Assembly: GCF_039645965.1 (NCBI RefSeq)
Contig: NZ_CP147917.1
Coordinates: forward strand, 744,001 to 808,000
Length of the DNA: 64,000 bases
Direction: 5' to 3'
Source of the DNA: Sulfurimonas sp. HSL3-2
Lineage (GTDB): Bacteria; Campylobacterota; Campylobacteria; Campylobacterales; Sulfurimonadaceae
Position numbers and translations under genes: made by a program. Positions 9,188-18,631 of this stretch are shown one piece after another. Within the stretch, counting starts at the first letter, position 1; every line of letters starts with the position of its first letter. Under the pieces are notes generated by a model. The model did no database searches and had not been told where the DNA came from. It saw nothing but the letters and a program-made list of their open reading frames with translations.

Positions 9188-9285
9188 TATAACGTTTTAA
9201 ACAATATAACTTTTATTCTATATTAGAAGTGCTATTATACTGTTATGTACAAATTTGTTTTATTGAAAGATAAAAGGGGTTTCTT

Positions 9286-11307
9286 ATGCATAGCAGTGGT
9301 CTTAGCATTATAGTATTTGTCGTTTTTTCTCTTATCATCGGAGCAGTTCTTAAAGCTTTGATGCGCACAAGTCGTATGCCATATACCGTGATCTTGCTTC
9401 TTGTGGGGATCGGTATCGGCGCGATCAACCACTTTGCTATTATAGACAGTGAAAGTTCGCTTAGTGTTATGATCCATCAAGTGGGAGAAATAGACCCGCA
9501 TCTCATCTTGTTTCTCTTCCTGCCTACACTTATCTTTGAATCCGCGTACTCGATGGAACCGCATCTTTTTTTTCGTATACTCCCGCAGATCGCTCTTCTT
9601 GCCATTGTGGGTCTGATTATATCCATGATACTCAGTGCTTTTGCCGTTCACTGGCTCTTGTCATGGGGCATCGGAGCATCCTTGCTTTTTGGAGCTTTGA
9701 TCAGTGCTACCGATCCGGTGGCCGTAGTCGCGCTTTTAAAAGAAAAGAGTTCACGTAAGCGCCTTGAGACACTTATAGACGGCGAGTCTCTTCTTAACGA
9801 CGGTACGGCCATCGTATTTTTTACACTTTTTTACGGCTTTGCTCTTGGTACTACTGTTGAGGTGAATTCACTAGCCGTAGTGGGTGAGTTTATCTGGGTC
9901 GTCTCAGCCGGTCTGGCCATTGGCGCATTCATAGGCTGGAGCAGTCTTTCGATGATAGGCAAGCTTATAAACCAGCCGCTTATAGAGATAACCATCTCTA
10001 TATCCAGTGCATACTTGACCTTCATCGTCGCAGAGTATGTCCATGTTTCTGGTGTCGTTGCATTGGTGGCGTTAGCTTTGATGTACTCGACTTTAGGCAG
10101 AACGAGAATATCTCCTGAGATATCGCATTTCCTGCATCAGTTTTGGGAGATGCTGTCCTATCTGGCAAACACTCTGATATTTCTGATCGTCGGTATCGTT
10201 ATCATAACCCATACGAAGTTTGATACGCCGAAACTTTGGGTGATTCTGATAGTTCTGTATCTGTTTCTTATGGTTATTCGTGCTGTTACGGTCGCAGTGC
10301 TTATGCCTATCTTAGAGAGGATAGGAGTCGGGATCACAAGAGAAAAAGCTGCTGTCGTAGTGTGGGGCGGTCTAAGAGGAGCGGTCTCTTTATCACTGGC
10401 TCTTTCTCTGGCTCAGGACACAAATGTTCCCATAGCTCTTAGAGAAGAGATACTCTTTTTAACGGCAGGTATCGTGTTTTTAAGCATCGTCATAAACGGT
10501 TCTAGTATGGAGTGGCTGCTCAAAGTCCTGCATCTAGATAAACTTCCTGCGGCTAAAGAAGCATCGGTCCAAAAAGCACAGCAGGAGATCAATGAGCAGA
10601 TGCAGAGCTTTTTTAAGATATTAAGACACAATCCGTTTTTCGATAAAGTCAAACTGGATTCTTTGGACGTTCTTATAAATAAAGGAGAAGATCTTTCAAA
10701 ATCGATAGAAGAGGAAGACATAGAGGTCGCTTTTATGCGCAGACTCCTTGAGATAGAGCGCAGTGATTACTGGCGTCAATTTGAAGAGGGGCACATAGGA
10801 AGACAGGCTACTTTTATCCTTTCACGTTCAGTCGAACAGGCACTGGATAACACGCCTATGATCACGCCTCGTCCGGACTTGGAAGAGCTCTTTAAAGCAC
10901 ATACCTCGCCAAAATGGATGAGCAGCGTGCCGTTTATGAAAGAGTATGTAAGTAATTGGAGATTTACCTATCTCTCTCTTAGTTATGACGTGGCAAGAGG
11001 TTTCGTTACCGCTCAAGATGAGGTAGAATCGCACATACAAGAGCTCCAACCAAGCCAGGAGAGCGGTGATAAAGTAAGGGATATGATAGATAAAAACCGT
11101 TCCATGACGTTTGCATATATCCGTTATATTGCTAAAGAATACCCGGATCTCATAACTCAGCTTCAGTCCAAATCTGCCAACAGATTGCTGCTAAACCATG
11201 AACGCTCACTGATCTGGCAGATGGAACATGAGGGAGTGTTAGAAGATGCGGAAGCACAGCACCTTATAGACAATATAGAGACAAAGATGCGTATGAACCG
11301 TTCTTAA
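9286..11307 (+). CDS. Na+/H+ antiporter, CPA1 family, with long cytoplasmic tail
   Basis: Inner-membrane monovalent cation/proton antiporter of 673 residues. About 12 membrane helices fill residues 1-410 and include SATDPVAVVALL, with the ion-binding Asp, and DGESLLNDGTA, typical of NhaP/SOS1-like CPA1 proteins. The VVVWGGLRGAVSLSLA stretch is also characteristic. The last 250 residues form a hydrophilic, helical tail (repeated Glu/Lys-rich segments) without a recognised domain, probably regulatory. The gene has its own upstream gap of 98 bases with a TATTATACT stretch that could be a -10 box. Confidence 0.9.
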   Translation: MHSSGLSIIVFVVFSLIIGAVLKALMRTSRMPYTVILLLVGIGIGAINHFAIIDSESSLSVMIHQVGEIDPHLILFLFLPTLIFESAYSMEPHLFFRILPQIALLAIVGLIISMILSAFAVHWLLSWGIGASLLFGALISATDPVAVVALLKEKSSRKRLETLIDGESLLNDGTAIVFFTLFYGFALGTTVEVNSLAVVGEFIWVVSAGLAIGAFIGWSSLSMIGKLINQPLIEITISISSAYLTFIVAEYVHVSGVVALVALALMYSTLGRTRISPEISHFLHQFWEMLSYLANTLIFLIVGIVIITHTKFDTPKLWVILIVLYLFLMVIRAVTVAVLMPILERIGVGITREKAAVVVWGGLRGAVSLSLALSLAQDTNVPIALREEILFLTAGIVFLSIVINGSSMEWLLKVLHLDKLPAAKEASVQKAQQEINEQMQSFFKILRHNPFFDKVKLDSLDVLINKGEDLSKSIEEEDIEVAFMRRLLEIERSDYWRQFEEGHIGRQATFILSRSVEQALDNTPMITPRPDLEELFKAHTSPKWMSSVPFMKEYVSNWRFTYLSLSYDVARGFVTAQDEVESHIQELQPSQESGDKVRDMIDKNRSMTFAYIRYIAKEYPDLITQLQSKSANRLLLNHERSLIWQMEHEGVLEDAEAQHLIDNIETKMRMNRS

Positions 11308-11338
11308 ACGATAGATACTATTAGCGTACTAAAATAGT

Positions 11339-11359
11339 GTAACGTTTTTAAAACGTTAC
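11339..11359. promoter_or_regulatory. 21-bp inverted repeat before the efflux operon
   Basis: GTAACGTTTT and AAAACGTTAC flank a single central T, with ten of ten bases pairing. It sits 90 bases before the GTG of the HlyD gene in an otherwise empty 141-base gap. With no T tract and low stem stability it is more likely an operator than a terminator. Its right arm shares four bases with the next TTACATGTAA copy. Confidence 0.5.
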
Positions 11360-11365
11360 ATGTAA
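11356..11365. repeat. TTACATGTAA copy, intergenic
   Basis: Exact copy in the gap before the HlyD-MFS-ABC operon, overlapping the right arm of the 21-bp inverted repeat. Confidence 0.9.
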
Positions 11366-11448
11366 GACATAGCTCTTTATTTGCAGGATTTTAATCTAAT
11401 TCTATGCTAACTCTATGGTATACTAAACCCTACAAACAAGGAGTCTAA

Positions 11449-12600
11449 GTGATCAAAAAATATGGAATCTATGTTTTAGTCTTAGTTTTATTTTCCATCG
11501 CATCACTGCTTATCTACAAGCAGTTAAACCCTGTCAAACTTGCAGACAATCTTGTGGCATCATCGGGAAATGTCGACGGTGACCTTATAGCTCTCAATAC
11601 AAAATATGCAGGCCGTATAGAAAATATATACGTCGTGGACGGTCAAAGCGTCAAAAGCGGCGATAAAGTGGCAGCTTTGCAAAATGATGAGTATGAAGCG
11701 GAGTTAAGATCGCTGCAAGAGGGGATAGACTCTGCAAAAGAGGGACTCAAAGCTCTTACACAAGAGAGTATGATCACTAAAGAGAGTGTTCCTTTGGAGA
11801 TAAAAAAAGCTTCAAGAGCCATCGATATAGCTTATGCACAAAAAAAAGAGTTAGAGAACTCTTTGTCATCACTTCAAGAGCAGCTAAAACAGGATGAAAC
11901 GGATTTTGGCCGTGACCAGACACTCTTTGAAAAGAACCTTATCAGCCAGCAGAAGTTTGAGTACTCAAAATTAAAGCTTGAACACTCGAAGAACAGTTAC
12001 GACTCACAACAGCAAAGACTTTTGCAGGCACAAAAAAGTATAGATATCGCCGAGTATTCCCTAAAACTTGCACAGAGTCAAAATAAAAAGATAATCGCAC
12101 TTGATGCAAATGTAGAAGCGGCAAAAAACAATATAAAGTCTTTACAGGCAAGCCGTGACAAACTGCGCATTATCATAGACGACTTGGTCATAAAATCTCC
12201 GATTGACGGTTTTGTAGTCGAAAAAGTCGCAAATAAAGGTGAAGTCATCAATCCGGGTATGGTTGTGGCGACACTTATTGACCCGAGAAGCCTTTATCTG
12301 AAGATATTTGTCGATACGCTTGAAAACGGCAAGATAAAGATAGGCGATAAGGCTGTCATATTTTTAGATGCTTATCCCGATAGGCCTATAAAAGCAGAAG
12401 TGGTGAGTGTCGCTCAAAAAGCTGAGTTCACACCAAAAGATGTGAGTGTCAAAAGTGACAGGATACAAAGGGTGTATGCTCTGCATCTAAGACCTTTAGA
12501 AGTGAATCCGCTTTTAAAGCTTGGTATCCCGGCTATCGGAATCGTCTCACTTGACGGAGAGGGGCTGCCAAGCTCGCTAAGTGAGATCCCTAAAATATGA
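11449..12600 (+). CDS. HlyD-family membrane fusion protein
   Basis: Periplasmic adaptor of 383 residues, anchored by one N-terminal helix (about 6-24). A biotinyl-lipoyl half motif (GRIENIYVVDGQSVKSGDKV) comes first, then a long alpha-helical hairpin (about 85-235, rich in Gln, Lys and Glu), the second lipoyl half (IKSPIDGFVVEKVANKGEVINPG) and a beta-barrel domain. This is the layout of adaptors that link an inner-membrane pump to an outer-membrane channel. Start is GTG 11449 behind CAAGGAG. The stop overlaps the MFS gene start (ATGA), so the adaptor is coupled to it. First gene of a six-gene operon. Confidence 0.9.
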   Translation: MIKKYGIYVLVLVLFSIASLLIYKQLNPVKLADNLVASSGNVDGDLIALNTKYAGRIENIYVVDGQSVKSGDKVAALQNDEYEAELRSLQEGIDSAKEGLKALTQESMITKESVPLEIKKASRAIDIAYAQKKELENSLSSLQEQLKQDETDFGRDQTLFEKNLISQQKFEYSKLKLEHSKNSYDSQQQRLLQAQKSIDIAEYSLKLAQSQNKKIIALDANVEAAKNNIKSLQASRDKLRIIIDDLVIKSPIDGFVVEKVANKGEVINPGMVVATLIDPRSLYLKIFVDTLENGKIKIGDKAVIFLDAYPDRPIKAEVVSVAQKAEFTPKDVSVKSDRIQRVYALHLRPLEVNPLLKLGIPAIGIVSLDGEGLPSSLSEIPKI

Positions 12601-13748
12601 GTACGATCAACAAAAATGTTGTGATGATGGGACTTGTGAGCTATTTCACCGATTTTGCTTCGGCGATGATCACACCCATACTTCCTATTTTTGTCGTCAT
12701 TGTTTTGCATGAAGGGATGGATAAGCTCGGTCTTATCGTGGCTGTGGCTACCTTTATCTCTTATGCTCTTCGCATCTTCTCAGGCTACATCGCCGACAAG
12801 TTCGAAGTCGTCAAGCCTTTGGTGGTCGGAGGCTATCTGCTCTCGACCATAAGTAAGCCGCTTTTTGGATTTGCCCATGATTATATTGCTGTAGGTGCAC
12901 TAAGAAGTGCGGAGCGTTTTGGAAAAGGGGTCCGTGCGGCTCCAAAAGATCTTCTTATCTCCCACTACTCGCATAAAGACCACTCCGGTAAGACTTTTGG
13001 ATTTCATAAGACACTCGACCTTGCAGGAGAACTAAGCGGCGCACTCTTTTTGTTTTTGATGCTTTACCATTTTGGACAAAGCGAAACTGTGATGCGCAAT
13101 ATCTTTATGGCGACGATTATCCCCGGACTTATCGGGGTATTTATCGTAATCTTTTTTGTCAAGGATATTCAAAAAAAACAAGATATTGGACCCAGACTTA
13201 CATTCAGACTCACACAACAAGATAAGCAGACTGCTAAAAGACTTGTCTTTTACTTCTTTTACATGATGTTTGCACTAGATAGCGCTTACTTTACGATGGA
13301 AGCAAAAAGTGTGGGGATAGCGACTCTTGTCATCCCTCTTTTGTTTATGGTCTCGACAACAATGCAGAGTCTGACAAGCTATTACTTCGGGATGTTGACC
13401 GATAAGATCGGTGTAAAAAAAGTGATGGGTGTCGCGTACACAAGCGGGGTGTTTGCACAGTTTTTTCTATTTTTGCAGACTCCTATGTTTACGTGGATAG
13501 CGTTTGGCTTTTTAGGTCTTTTTACGGTTATCTCGCTCAATGCAAACCGCTCCTATATCGCAAAAACAGCCGATAACAGAGGAGTCGTCTTCGGGCTTTT
13601 TTATGCCTGCGTGGCTCTTTTTGGAGCAGTGGGTGCATACATCTCAGGAGTGATCTGGGAACACTATGGTATGCATGCTTCGCTTACTCTTTCTTTTGTC
13701 GCGACAGCTGTCATCACATTGCTGTTCTTTGTCAAAGGAAAGTTTTAA
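12597..13748 (+). CDS. MFS transporter
   Basis: Major facilitator superfamily carrier of 383 residues with about 12 helices in two halves. A GYIADKFEVVKP loop between helices 2 and 3 matches the MFS motif A (G-x-x-x-D-x-x-x), and RFGKGVRAAPKDLLIS is a hallmark of a common but uncharacterised MFS subgroup. Substrate unknown. It is joined to the genes before and after by stop-start overlaps (ATGA and TAATG), which is unusual for an MFS carrier set between an HlyD adaptor and an ABC ATPase. Confidence 0.9.
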   Translation: MSTINKNVVMMGLVSYFTDFASAMITPILPIFVVIVLHEGMDKLGLIVAVATFISYALRIFSGYIADKFEVVKPLVVGGYLLSTISKPLFGFAHDYIAVGALRSAERFGKGVRAAPKDLLISHYSHKDHSGKTFGFHKTLDLAGELSGALFLFLMLYHFGQSETVMRNIFMATIIPGLIGVFIVIFFVKDIQKKQDIGPRLTFRLTQQDKQTAKRLVFYFFYMMFALDSAYFTMEAKSVGIATLVIPLLFMVSTTMQSLTSYYFGMLTDKIGVKKVMGVAYTSGVFAQFFLFLQTPMFTWIAFGFLGLFTVISLNANRSYIAKTADNRGVVFGLFYACVALFGAVGAYISGVIWEHYGMHASLTLSFVATAVITLLFFVKGKF

Positions 13749-15376
13749 TGGCGGACTTACATGTAAAGAACGTAAGTCTCAGATATAAAAAGGTAACGGC
13801 TCTAAGCGATGCTTCATTTGAGGCGAACAGCGGCGAGATCATCGGTTTTATCGGAGCCGACGGTGCAGGTAAAAGCTCTTTGATGCATGCAATTGCCGGA
13901 GTAGCCAATTTCGAAGGAGAGATCAGTTACTTAGGGCATCTTTACCACAGTGCAAAAGAGGCGGAGAAGATTAAAGAGCAGATGGGGTTTATGCCTCAGG
14001 GGATAGGTCTGGTCCTGTACGATACTTTGACGGTAGATGAACACCTCCGTTTCTTCGCAGACCTGCGGGGGCTGAAAAACAATGCAGAGTTGAAAAGTTA
14101 CAAAGAGAAGTTGTTACATATGTCCGGACTCAGTGATTTTACCGACAGACGTGCGGAACAGCTAAGCGGTGGGATGATGCAAAAACTCTCGCTTATATGC
14201 GCACTTTTGCACCGTCCAAAGCTCTTGATCCTGGATGAACCGACAACGGGAGTCGACCCGCTCAGCCGTCTTGAGCTCTGGGAGATACTTGACAACATAC
14301 GAAAGGAAGAGGGGACGATCATCATCGTAAGCACCGCATATATGCAGGAGGCTTTAAAGATGGACAGAGTGCACCTGTTTCACAACTCCAAGATCATAGC
14401 AAGCGGGACATCCGTAGAACTTATAGACTCCATACGCCCGTACACGTACACCGCAACGCTTACATGTAAGGATGAGGAGTGTCTGTCGTTTGCAAATACA
14501 GCCTACTCTTTACAATCGCAGGATGCTCCTTTAGCCGAGCCTACGCTGGAAGGACTCTTCTTTATCAATGCACTAAAAGAGCAAAAGAAAATAGCAAATA
14601 TAGAGATAAAACAAAAAGAGAGCAGTGAAGAGATCCCGATGGTGGTGATGGAGTCTCACGGCGTGACAAAACGGTTCAACTCGTTCGTGGCGAACAAGAA
14701 CATAGATATGCAGCTCAAACGAGGAGAGATACTGGGGCTCTTAGGGGCAAACGGAGCAGGAAAGACTACCTTTATCAAGATGCTTCTGGGCCTCTACTCT
14801 ATAGATGAGGGAGAACTCACACTGCTTGGCAAAACGATAAAAAGTGGAAAAGACAGACAGGAACTTAAATCCAAGATAGGTTATGTCTCACAGCATTTTG
14901 CACTTTATAAAGATATGACGGTAAGAGAGAACCTTCTTTATTTTGCAAGGATGCACCGTATCGGAGTATTTAAAGCGATTGAACGCATAAAACTCTATGC
15001 CGAAGAACTGGGATTTGAACACTATCTTGACAGTTTTCCAAGTGAACTCCCCCTTGGTGTCAACCAGCGTTTTTCGATCGCTGCAGCACTTTTACATGAG
15101 CCTTTGGTACTTTTCTTGGATGAACCGACAAGCGGGGTGGATACTCTGGCCCGTGCACAGTTCTGGCAGATACTTCAAAAACTAAAAGAGGTGTGGGGTA
15201 TCTCCATTCTGATCACGACCCACTATATGAGCGAAGCGGAATATTGCGATAGAATAGTACTGCTAAAAAACGGAGAGAAAATAGCTGACGACAGCGTGGA
15301 AAATCTCTATAAAAAGTATCCTCAGGCAAAAAGTTTTGAAGATATCTTCCTGGAATTCTATAAGGTCACACGATGA
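13748..15376 (+). CDS. ABC transporter protein with two fused ATPase domains
   Basis: A 542-residue cytoplasmic protein of two ABC ATPase domains (about 1-265 and 290-542), as in YbhF/YhiH-type exporters that pair with ABC-2 permeases. The first domain has Walker A GADGAGKSS (residues 36-44), signature LSGGMMQKLS and Walker B LLILDEPT, but STAYMQEA where the switch His is expected. The second has GANGAGKTT, a degenerate signature (LPLGVNQRFS), Walker B LFLDEPT and an intact switch His (TTHYMSEA). The two sites are therefore asymmetric, and only one composite site probably hydrolyses ATP efficiently. Start ATG 13748 overlaps the MFS stop by one base. Confidence 0.92.
   Translation: MADLHVKNVSLRYKKVTALSDASFEANSGEIIGFIGADGAGKSSLMHAIAGVANFEGEISYLGHLYHSAKEAEKIKEQMGFMPQGIGLVLYDTLTVDEHLRFFADLRGLKNNAELKSYKEKLLHMSGLSDFTDRRAEQLSGGMMQKLSLICALLHRPKLLILDEPTTGVDPLSRLELWEILDNIRKEEGTIIIVSTAYMQEALKMDRVHLFHNSKIIASGTSVELIDSIRPYTYTATLTCKDEECLSFANTAYSLQSQDAPLAEPTLEGLFFINALKEQKKIANIEIKQKESSEEIPMVVMESHGVTKRFNSFVANKNIDMQLKRGEILGLLGANGAGKTTFIKMLLGLYSIDEGELTLLGKTIKSGKDRQELKSKIGYVSQHFALYKDMTVRENLLYFARMHRIGVFKAIERIKLYAEELGFEHYLDSFPSELPLGVNQRFSIAAALLHEPLVLFLDEPTSGVDTLARAQFWQILQKLKEVWGISILITTHYMSEAEYCDRIVLLKNGEKIADDSVENLYKKYPQAKSFEDIFLEFYKVTR
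13757..13766. repeat. TTACATGTAA copy, start of ABC gene
   Basis: Exact copy, reading TTA CAT GTA A (LHVK) at residues 4-7 of the ABC protein. Confidence 0.9.
14460..14469. repeat. TTACATGTAA copy, middle of ABC gene
   Basis: Exact copy within CTTACATGTAAG; in frame CTT ACA TGT AAG (LTCK). Confidence 0.9.
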
Positions 15377-16488
15377 AGCACCGCATACGGTTATCGATCA
15401 TAAAAGCATTTATACTCAAAGAGATAACTGAGCTTGTAAGAACACGTCTTATCATCATGGTCTATATGATGCCCTCGATGGTCACGATCCTTTTTGGATA
15501 CGGGATAGCCATGGATGTGACCCATTCAAGGATAAGTATCATCGACTACGATAACAGCAAGTTTTCAAGAGAGCTGATCTCGAAGTTTCAGCACTCAAAA
15601 TATTTTGACGCGACACTGAAACTTCAAAGCGAAAAAGAGGCTATGAAGTCCATTAAGCAGGCGAAGACTGATATCGTGCTTATCATCCCGAGCTCGTTTG
15701 AGAAGAACTTGGTAAAGGGTCAAAAAAGTGAACTGGGAGTGTTCATAGATGCGGCTTTTGCAAACAGGGCAAGTACGATGCAAAGTTATGTGCAGGGAGT
15801 GATATACTCGATGGCGCAAAGTATCACGGATGTCCCTATGATATCACTTAATACCCGTACGCTTTTTAATCAGGCGATGCGCGACGAAGATGCCATCGTA
15901 CCGGGTCTCATCGGTCTCGTACTGCTTGTCGCACCGGCGATCCTCACTGCCCTCATCATCGTAAAAGAGAAGGAAAAGGGAACGATATTTAACTTTTACG
16001 CATCGCCTGTCAGCAAGTTCGAGTTTATGATAGCGAAGCTTCTGCCTGTGTTTATGCTCCACTCGATCAATATATTTATCCTCTTTCTTTGGGCGACACT
16101 GCTTTTTGAAGTCCCTTTTAGGGGAAGCTTCTTTCTCTACTGGATATCAAGCGAGCTTTACCTGCTTATAAGTCTGAGTATCGGTATGCTTATCTCCATC
16201 ATCACAAGCAGACAGATCGTAGCTGTGGTAATGACCGTTATCATAACCATCCTGCCTGCCTTTTTATATTCAGGGATGCTGATGCCTATCTCCTCTATGC
16301 AGGGCGCATCTTGGGTGGAAGCGCATATGTTTCCGGTCATGTACTACAACCATATCCTTTATGATGCATTTTTGATAGGTCAGGGGTTTGATTCTCCAAA
16401 GATAGTGCTTTATCTTTTCATTATGGCAGGGTTTGTCGTTGTATTGCTTGGCAGCGGAGCATTACTCCTTAAAAAGGAGATGAGATGA
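15373..16488 (+). CDS. ABC-2 type permease (first)
   Basis: Inner-membrane permease of 371 residues in the YhhJ/YbhS-like family: one helix near residues 25-48, a large periplasmic domain (about 50-175, starting SRISIIDYDNSKFS), then five helices from about 177 on. LVAPAILTALIIVKEKEKGTIFNFYASPVSKFEFM is the conserved stretch that contacts the ATPase. Start ATG overlaps the ATPase stop (ATGA), and the stop overlaps the next permease in the same way. It pairs with that permease to form a heterodimeric exporter; substrate unknown. Confidence 0.9.
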   Translation: MKHRIRLSIIKAFILKEITELVRTRLIIMVYMMPSMVTILFGYGIAMDVTHSRISIIDYDNSKFSRELISKFQHSKYFDATLKLQSEKEAMKSIKQAKTDIVLIIPSSFEKNLVKGQKSELGVFIDAAFANRASTMQSYVQGVIYSMAQSITDVPMISLNTRTLFNQAMRDEDAIVPGLIGLVLLVAPAILTALIIVKEKEKGTIFNFYASPVSKFEFMIAKLLPVFMLHSINIFILFLWATLLFEVPFRGSFFLYWISSELYLLISLSIGMLISIITSRQIVAVVMTVIITILPAFLYSGMLMPISSMQGASWVEAHMFPVMYYNHILYDAFLIGQGFDSPKIVLYLFIMAGFVVVLLGSGALLLKKEMR

Positions 16489-17567
16489 TACGTATCTTCT
16501 TTGTGGTCTTTGCAAAAGAGATGGCGAGTTTTATGCGCTCGCCTATGCTCGTCCTTTTAGTGCTTTACTCATTTACGATAGATATCTATGTATCGGGAGA
16601 CGGCATCGATATAGAGCCAAGAAATGTGGCTGTAGGCTATGTCGATAACAGCGGAGGCGGCATCAGTCAAAAGATACTCTCAGGTTTGCATCAGCCGGAG
16701 TTCGTTCGAGCTGTCCGTTTTAATTCGCAAAGAGATCTGAGTCAGGCGATCTTTAACAAAGAGGTGATGGTCGGTCTGGTCTTTGACTCGGATTTTGAGA
16801 CACTTTACCGCCAGAAAAAAGATACCCAGTTAAATGTTCTTCTTGATGCAACGTCGGCTTCTCAAGGTTTTACGACACTCTCTTATCTTCAAAACATTCT
16901 GCTCGGATTTGAAGGACTGGATATCCCTGTCGAGCTGAAGATACATAAACTTTTTAACCAAAACTCCGACAACAAGTCCTTTATGGCGCTTTCAGAACTG
17001 CTCTCGCTCATCACTATGCTTGTGGTGATACTTACTGCCATAGTATTTGTAAGAGAGAAGGAGGAGGGGACATGGGATATCATGCTTTTAATGCCGATAG
17101 ATCCGAGAGTAACCATCCTTGCTAAAAGCTTTTCTCAGGTCATCATAGTCACTTTCGGCGTCGTACTGAGTCTTGGAATTGTCAATTTTTACATCTTCGA
17201 TACTCCTATGAACGGTTCATTTTGGGCATTTATGCTGCTGACGTTTTTGTATTCGTTTGCGAGTGCAGGGATAGGGCTCTTTGTGGCAGCTGTCGCAAAA
17301 GATGTCATGCAGGTAGCACAGTTTTCCATTGTGATAATGATGCCGCTTATCTTTTTAAGCGGTGCATGGACTCCCGTGTATGCAATGCATCCCATACTGG
17401 AGTTCTTTTCGCTCTTCTCACCCTTACGCTACTACATAGAGGGAAGTGAAAGTATATTTTACAGAGGAACAGAGTTTATGGACCTGTACCCTTACTTCTT
17501 TGGTGTTTTGAGTCTGGGAGTCATTCTGTACTGGATAGGATTTAGAAAGATAGGAAGACTGTTCTGA
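16485..17567 (+). CDS. ABC-2 type permease (second)
   Basis: Second permease of 360 residues with the same layout as the preceding one: helix near 18-35, periplasmic domain (VAVGYVDNSGGGIS), then five helices, with FVREKEEGTWDIMLLMPIDPRVTILAK as the ATPase-facing stretch. The two are distantly similar and probably form a heterodimer. Start ATG 16485 overlaps the previous stop by four bases; its TGA overlaps the ATG of the LpxR-like gene (TGATG). Confidence 0.9.
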   Translation: MIRIFFVVFAKEMASFMRSPMLVLLVLYSFTIDIYVSGDGIDIEPRNVAVGYVDNSGGGISQKILSGLHQPEFVRAVRFNSQRDLSQAIFNKEVMVGLVFDSDFETLYRQKKDTQLNVLLDATSASQGFTTLSYLQNILLGFEGLDIPVELKIHKLFNQNSDNKSFMALSELLSLITMLVVILTAIVFVREKEEGTWDIMLLMPIDPRVTILAKSFSQVIIVTFGVVLSLGIVNFYIFDTPMNGSFWAFMLLTFLYSFASAGIGLFVAAVAKDVMQVAQFSIVIMMPLIFLSGAWTPVYAMHPILEFFSLFSPLRYYIEGSESIFYRGTEFMDLYPYFFGVLSLGVILYWIGFRKIGRLF

Positions 17568-18559
17568 TGCGCTTGTCGAGATGGCTGGCTCTTTTGTGTT
17601 CTGTGACTCTTTACGCAGACCAGTTCTCGATACAGTTCTATAACGACTACTTCGCAGGAGCGGACAAACACTTCACAAACGGCTTTGCTCTGAGCTGGCT
17701 GGACAGTGACAAAAATAAAGTGGATTCTAACAGTTCAAGCGGTTACAGCACTCTTTTACTTCATATTGTCGACACCATTCCCTCTGTCAATATAGACAAT
17801 TACAAAAACTATACTGCAGGTGCAAGTCTCAGCCAGATCATGTTCACGCCAAAAGACACGACGCTCTCCACTCCTCAGTACGATGACATCCCCTATGCAG
17901 GATATCTGGGACTTTCAATGTTTTTATTTGAATGGGATAGAGACAGTTTTAAAGAGTACAGAGTCGATCTTGGAGTCGTCGGTAAAGAATCAGGAGCAGG
18001 AGATCTGCAAAAATCATTTCACAGGCTGATAAGAAATAAGATACCTCAAGGATGGGATACTCAGATCAAAACACACTATGTGGTTAATGCCCTTTATAGA
18101 TATGGAGAGAAAAGCTGGCAGAAAGTGAATTCCGACGGCATTACTATGGACTGGTTTAACCACGGCGGTTTTCAGGCCGGGAATAATATTACGGATCTCT
18201 TTGCCGGAAGTATGTTTCGTTTTGGGAAAAACTATACGAACAACTTTAATGTTCACTATCCCTATCTTAAAGAGGAAGCATCTCTTTTACGCCTAGACGG
18301 CAAACATAAGGGATTTGGGTGGTCATTGACAACGGGAGTAAACGTCGAAGCTTTGGCATACTCATACATCTTGGACGATGCAAAAAGCGAGGGGTACAAT
18401 ATAGACAAGAACTATGTCAACGGCTCACTGTATCTCGGAGGAGATTTTTACTACTATGCACATAAACTGACATATTTCTATCAGGTGCAGTCCTCTTATA
18501 TTACAAGTCAAAAGACAGTTGACATATACGGTGGACTGACATATACCTATCAGTTTTAA
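17567..18559 (+). CDS. lpxR: LpxR-like lipid A 3'-O-deacylase (DUF2219)
   Basis: Predicted outer-membrane beta-barrel of 330 residues with a signal peptide (about 1-17, cut after LYA). The start of the mature protein (FYNDYFAGADKHFTNGFALSW) and the PYAGYLGLS and FHRLIRNKIPQGWDTQ segments match LpxR/DUF2219. The Asn-Asp pair and the His expected for catalysis are visible. Family members remove the 3'-acyloxyacyl group from lipid A. It is translationally coupled to an ABC exporter operon, suggesting a joint role in envelope remodelling or resistance; this link is inference. The protein ends in an aromatic residue (Phe), as expected for a barrel. Confidence 0.82.
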   Translation: MRLSRWLALLCSVTLYADQFSIQFYNDYFAGADKHFTNGFALSWLDSDKNKVDSNSSSGYSTLLLHIVDTIPSVNIDNYKNYTAGASLSQIMFTPKDTTLSTPQYDDIPYAGYLGLSMFLFEWDRDSFKEYRVDLGVVGKESGAGDLQKSFHRLIRNKIPQGWDTQIKTHYVVNALYRYGEKSWQKVNSDGITMDWFNHGGFQAGNNITDLFAGSMFRFGKNYTNNFNVHYPYLKEEASLLRLDGKHKGFGWSLTTGVNVEALAYSYILDDAKSEGYNIDKNYVNGSLYLGGDFYYYAHKLTYFYQVQSSYITSQKTVDIYGGLTYTYQF

Positions 18560-18631
18560 AAAACACTATATCAACTACAGTAATCCTTTATTTTATACCA
18601 ATATTGACAAAATATATAGTATGATTTTCTT

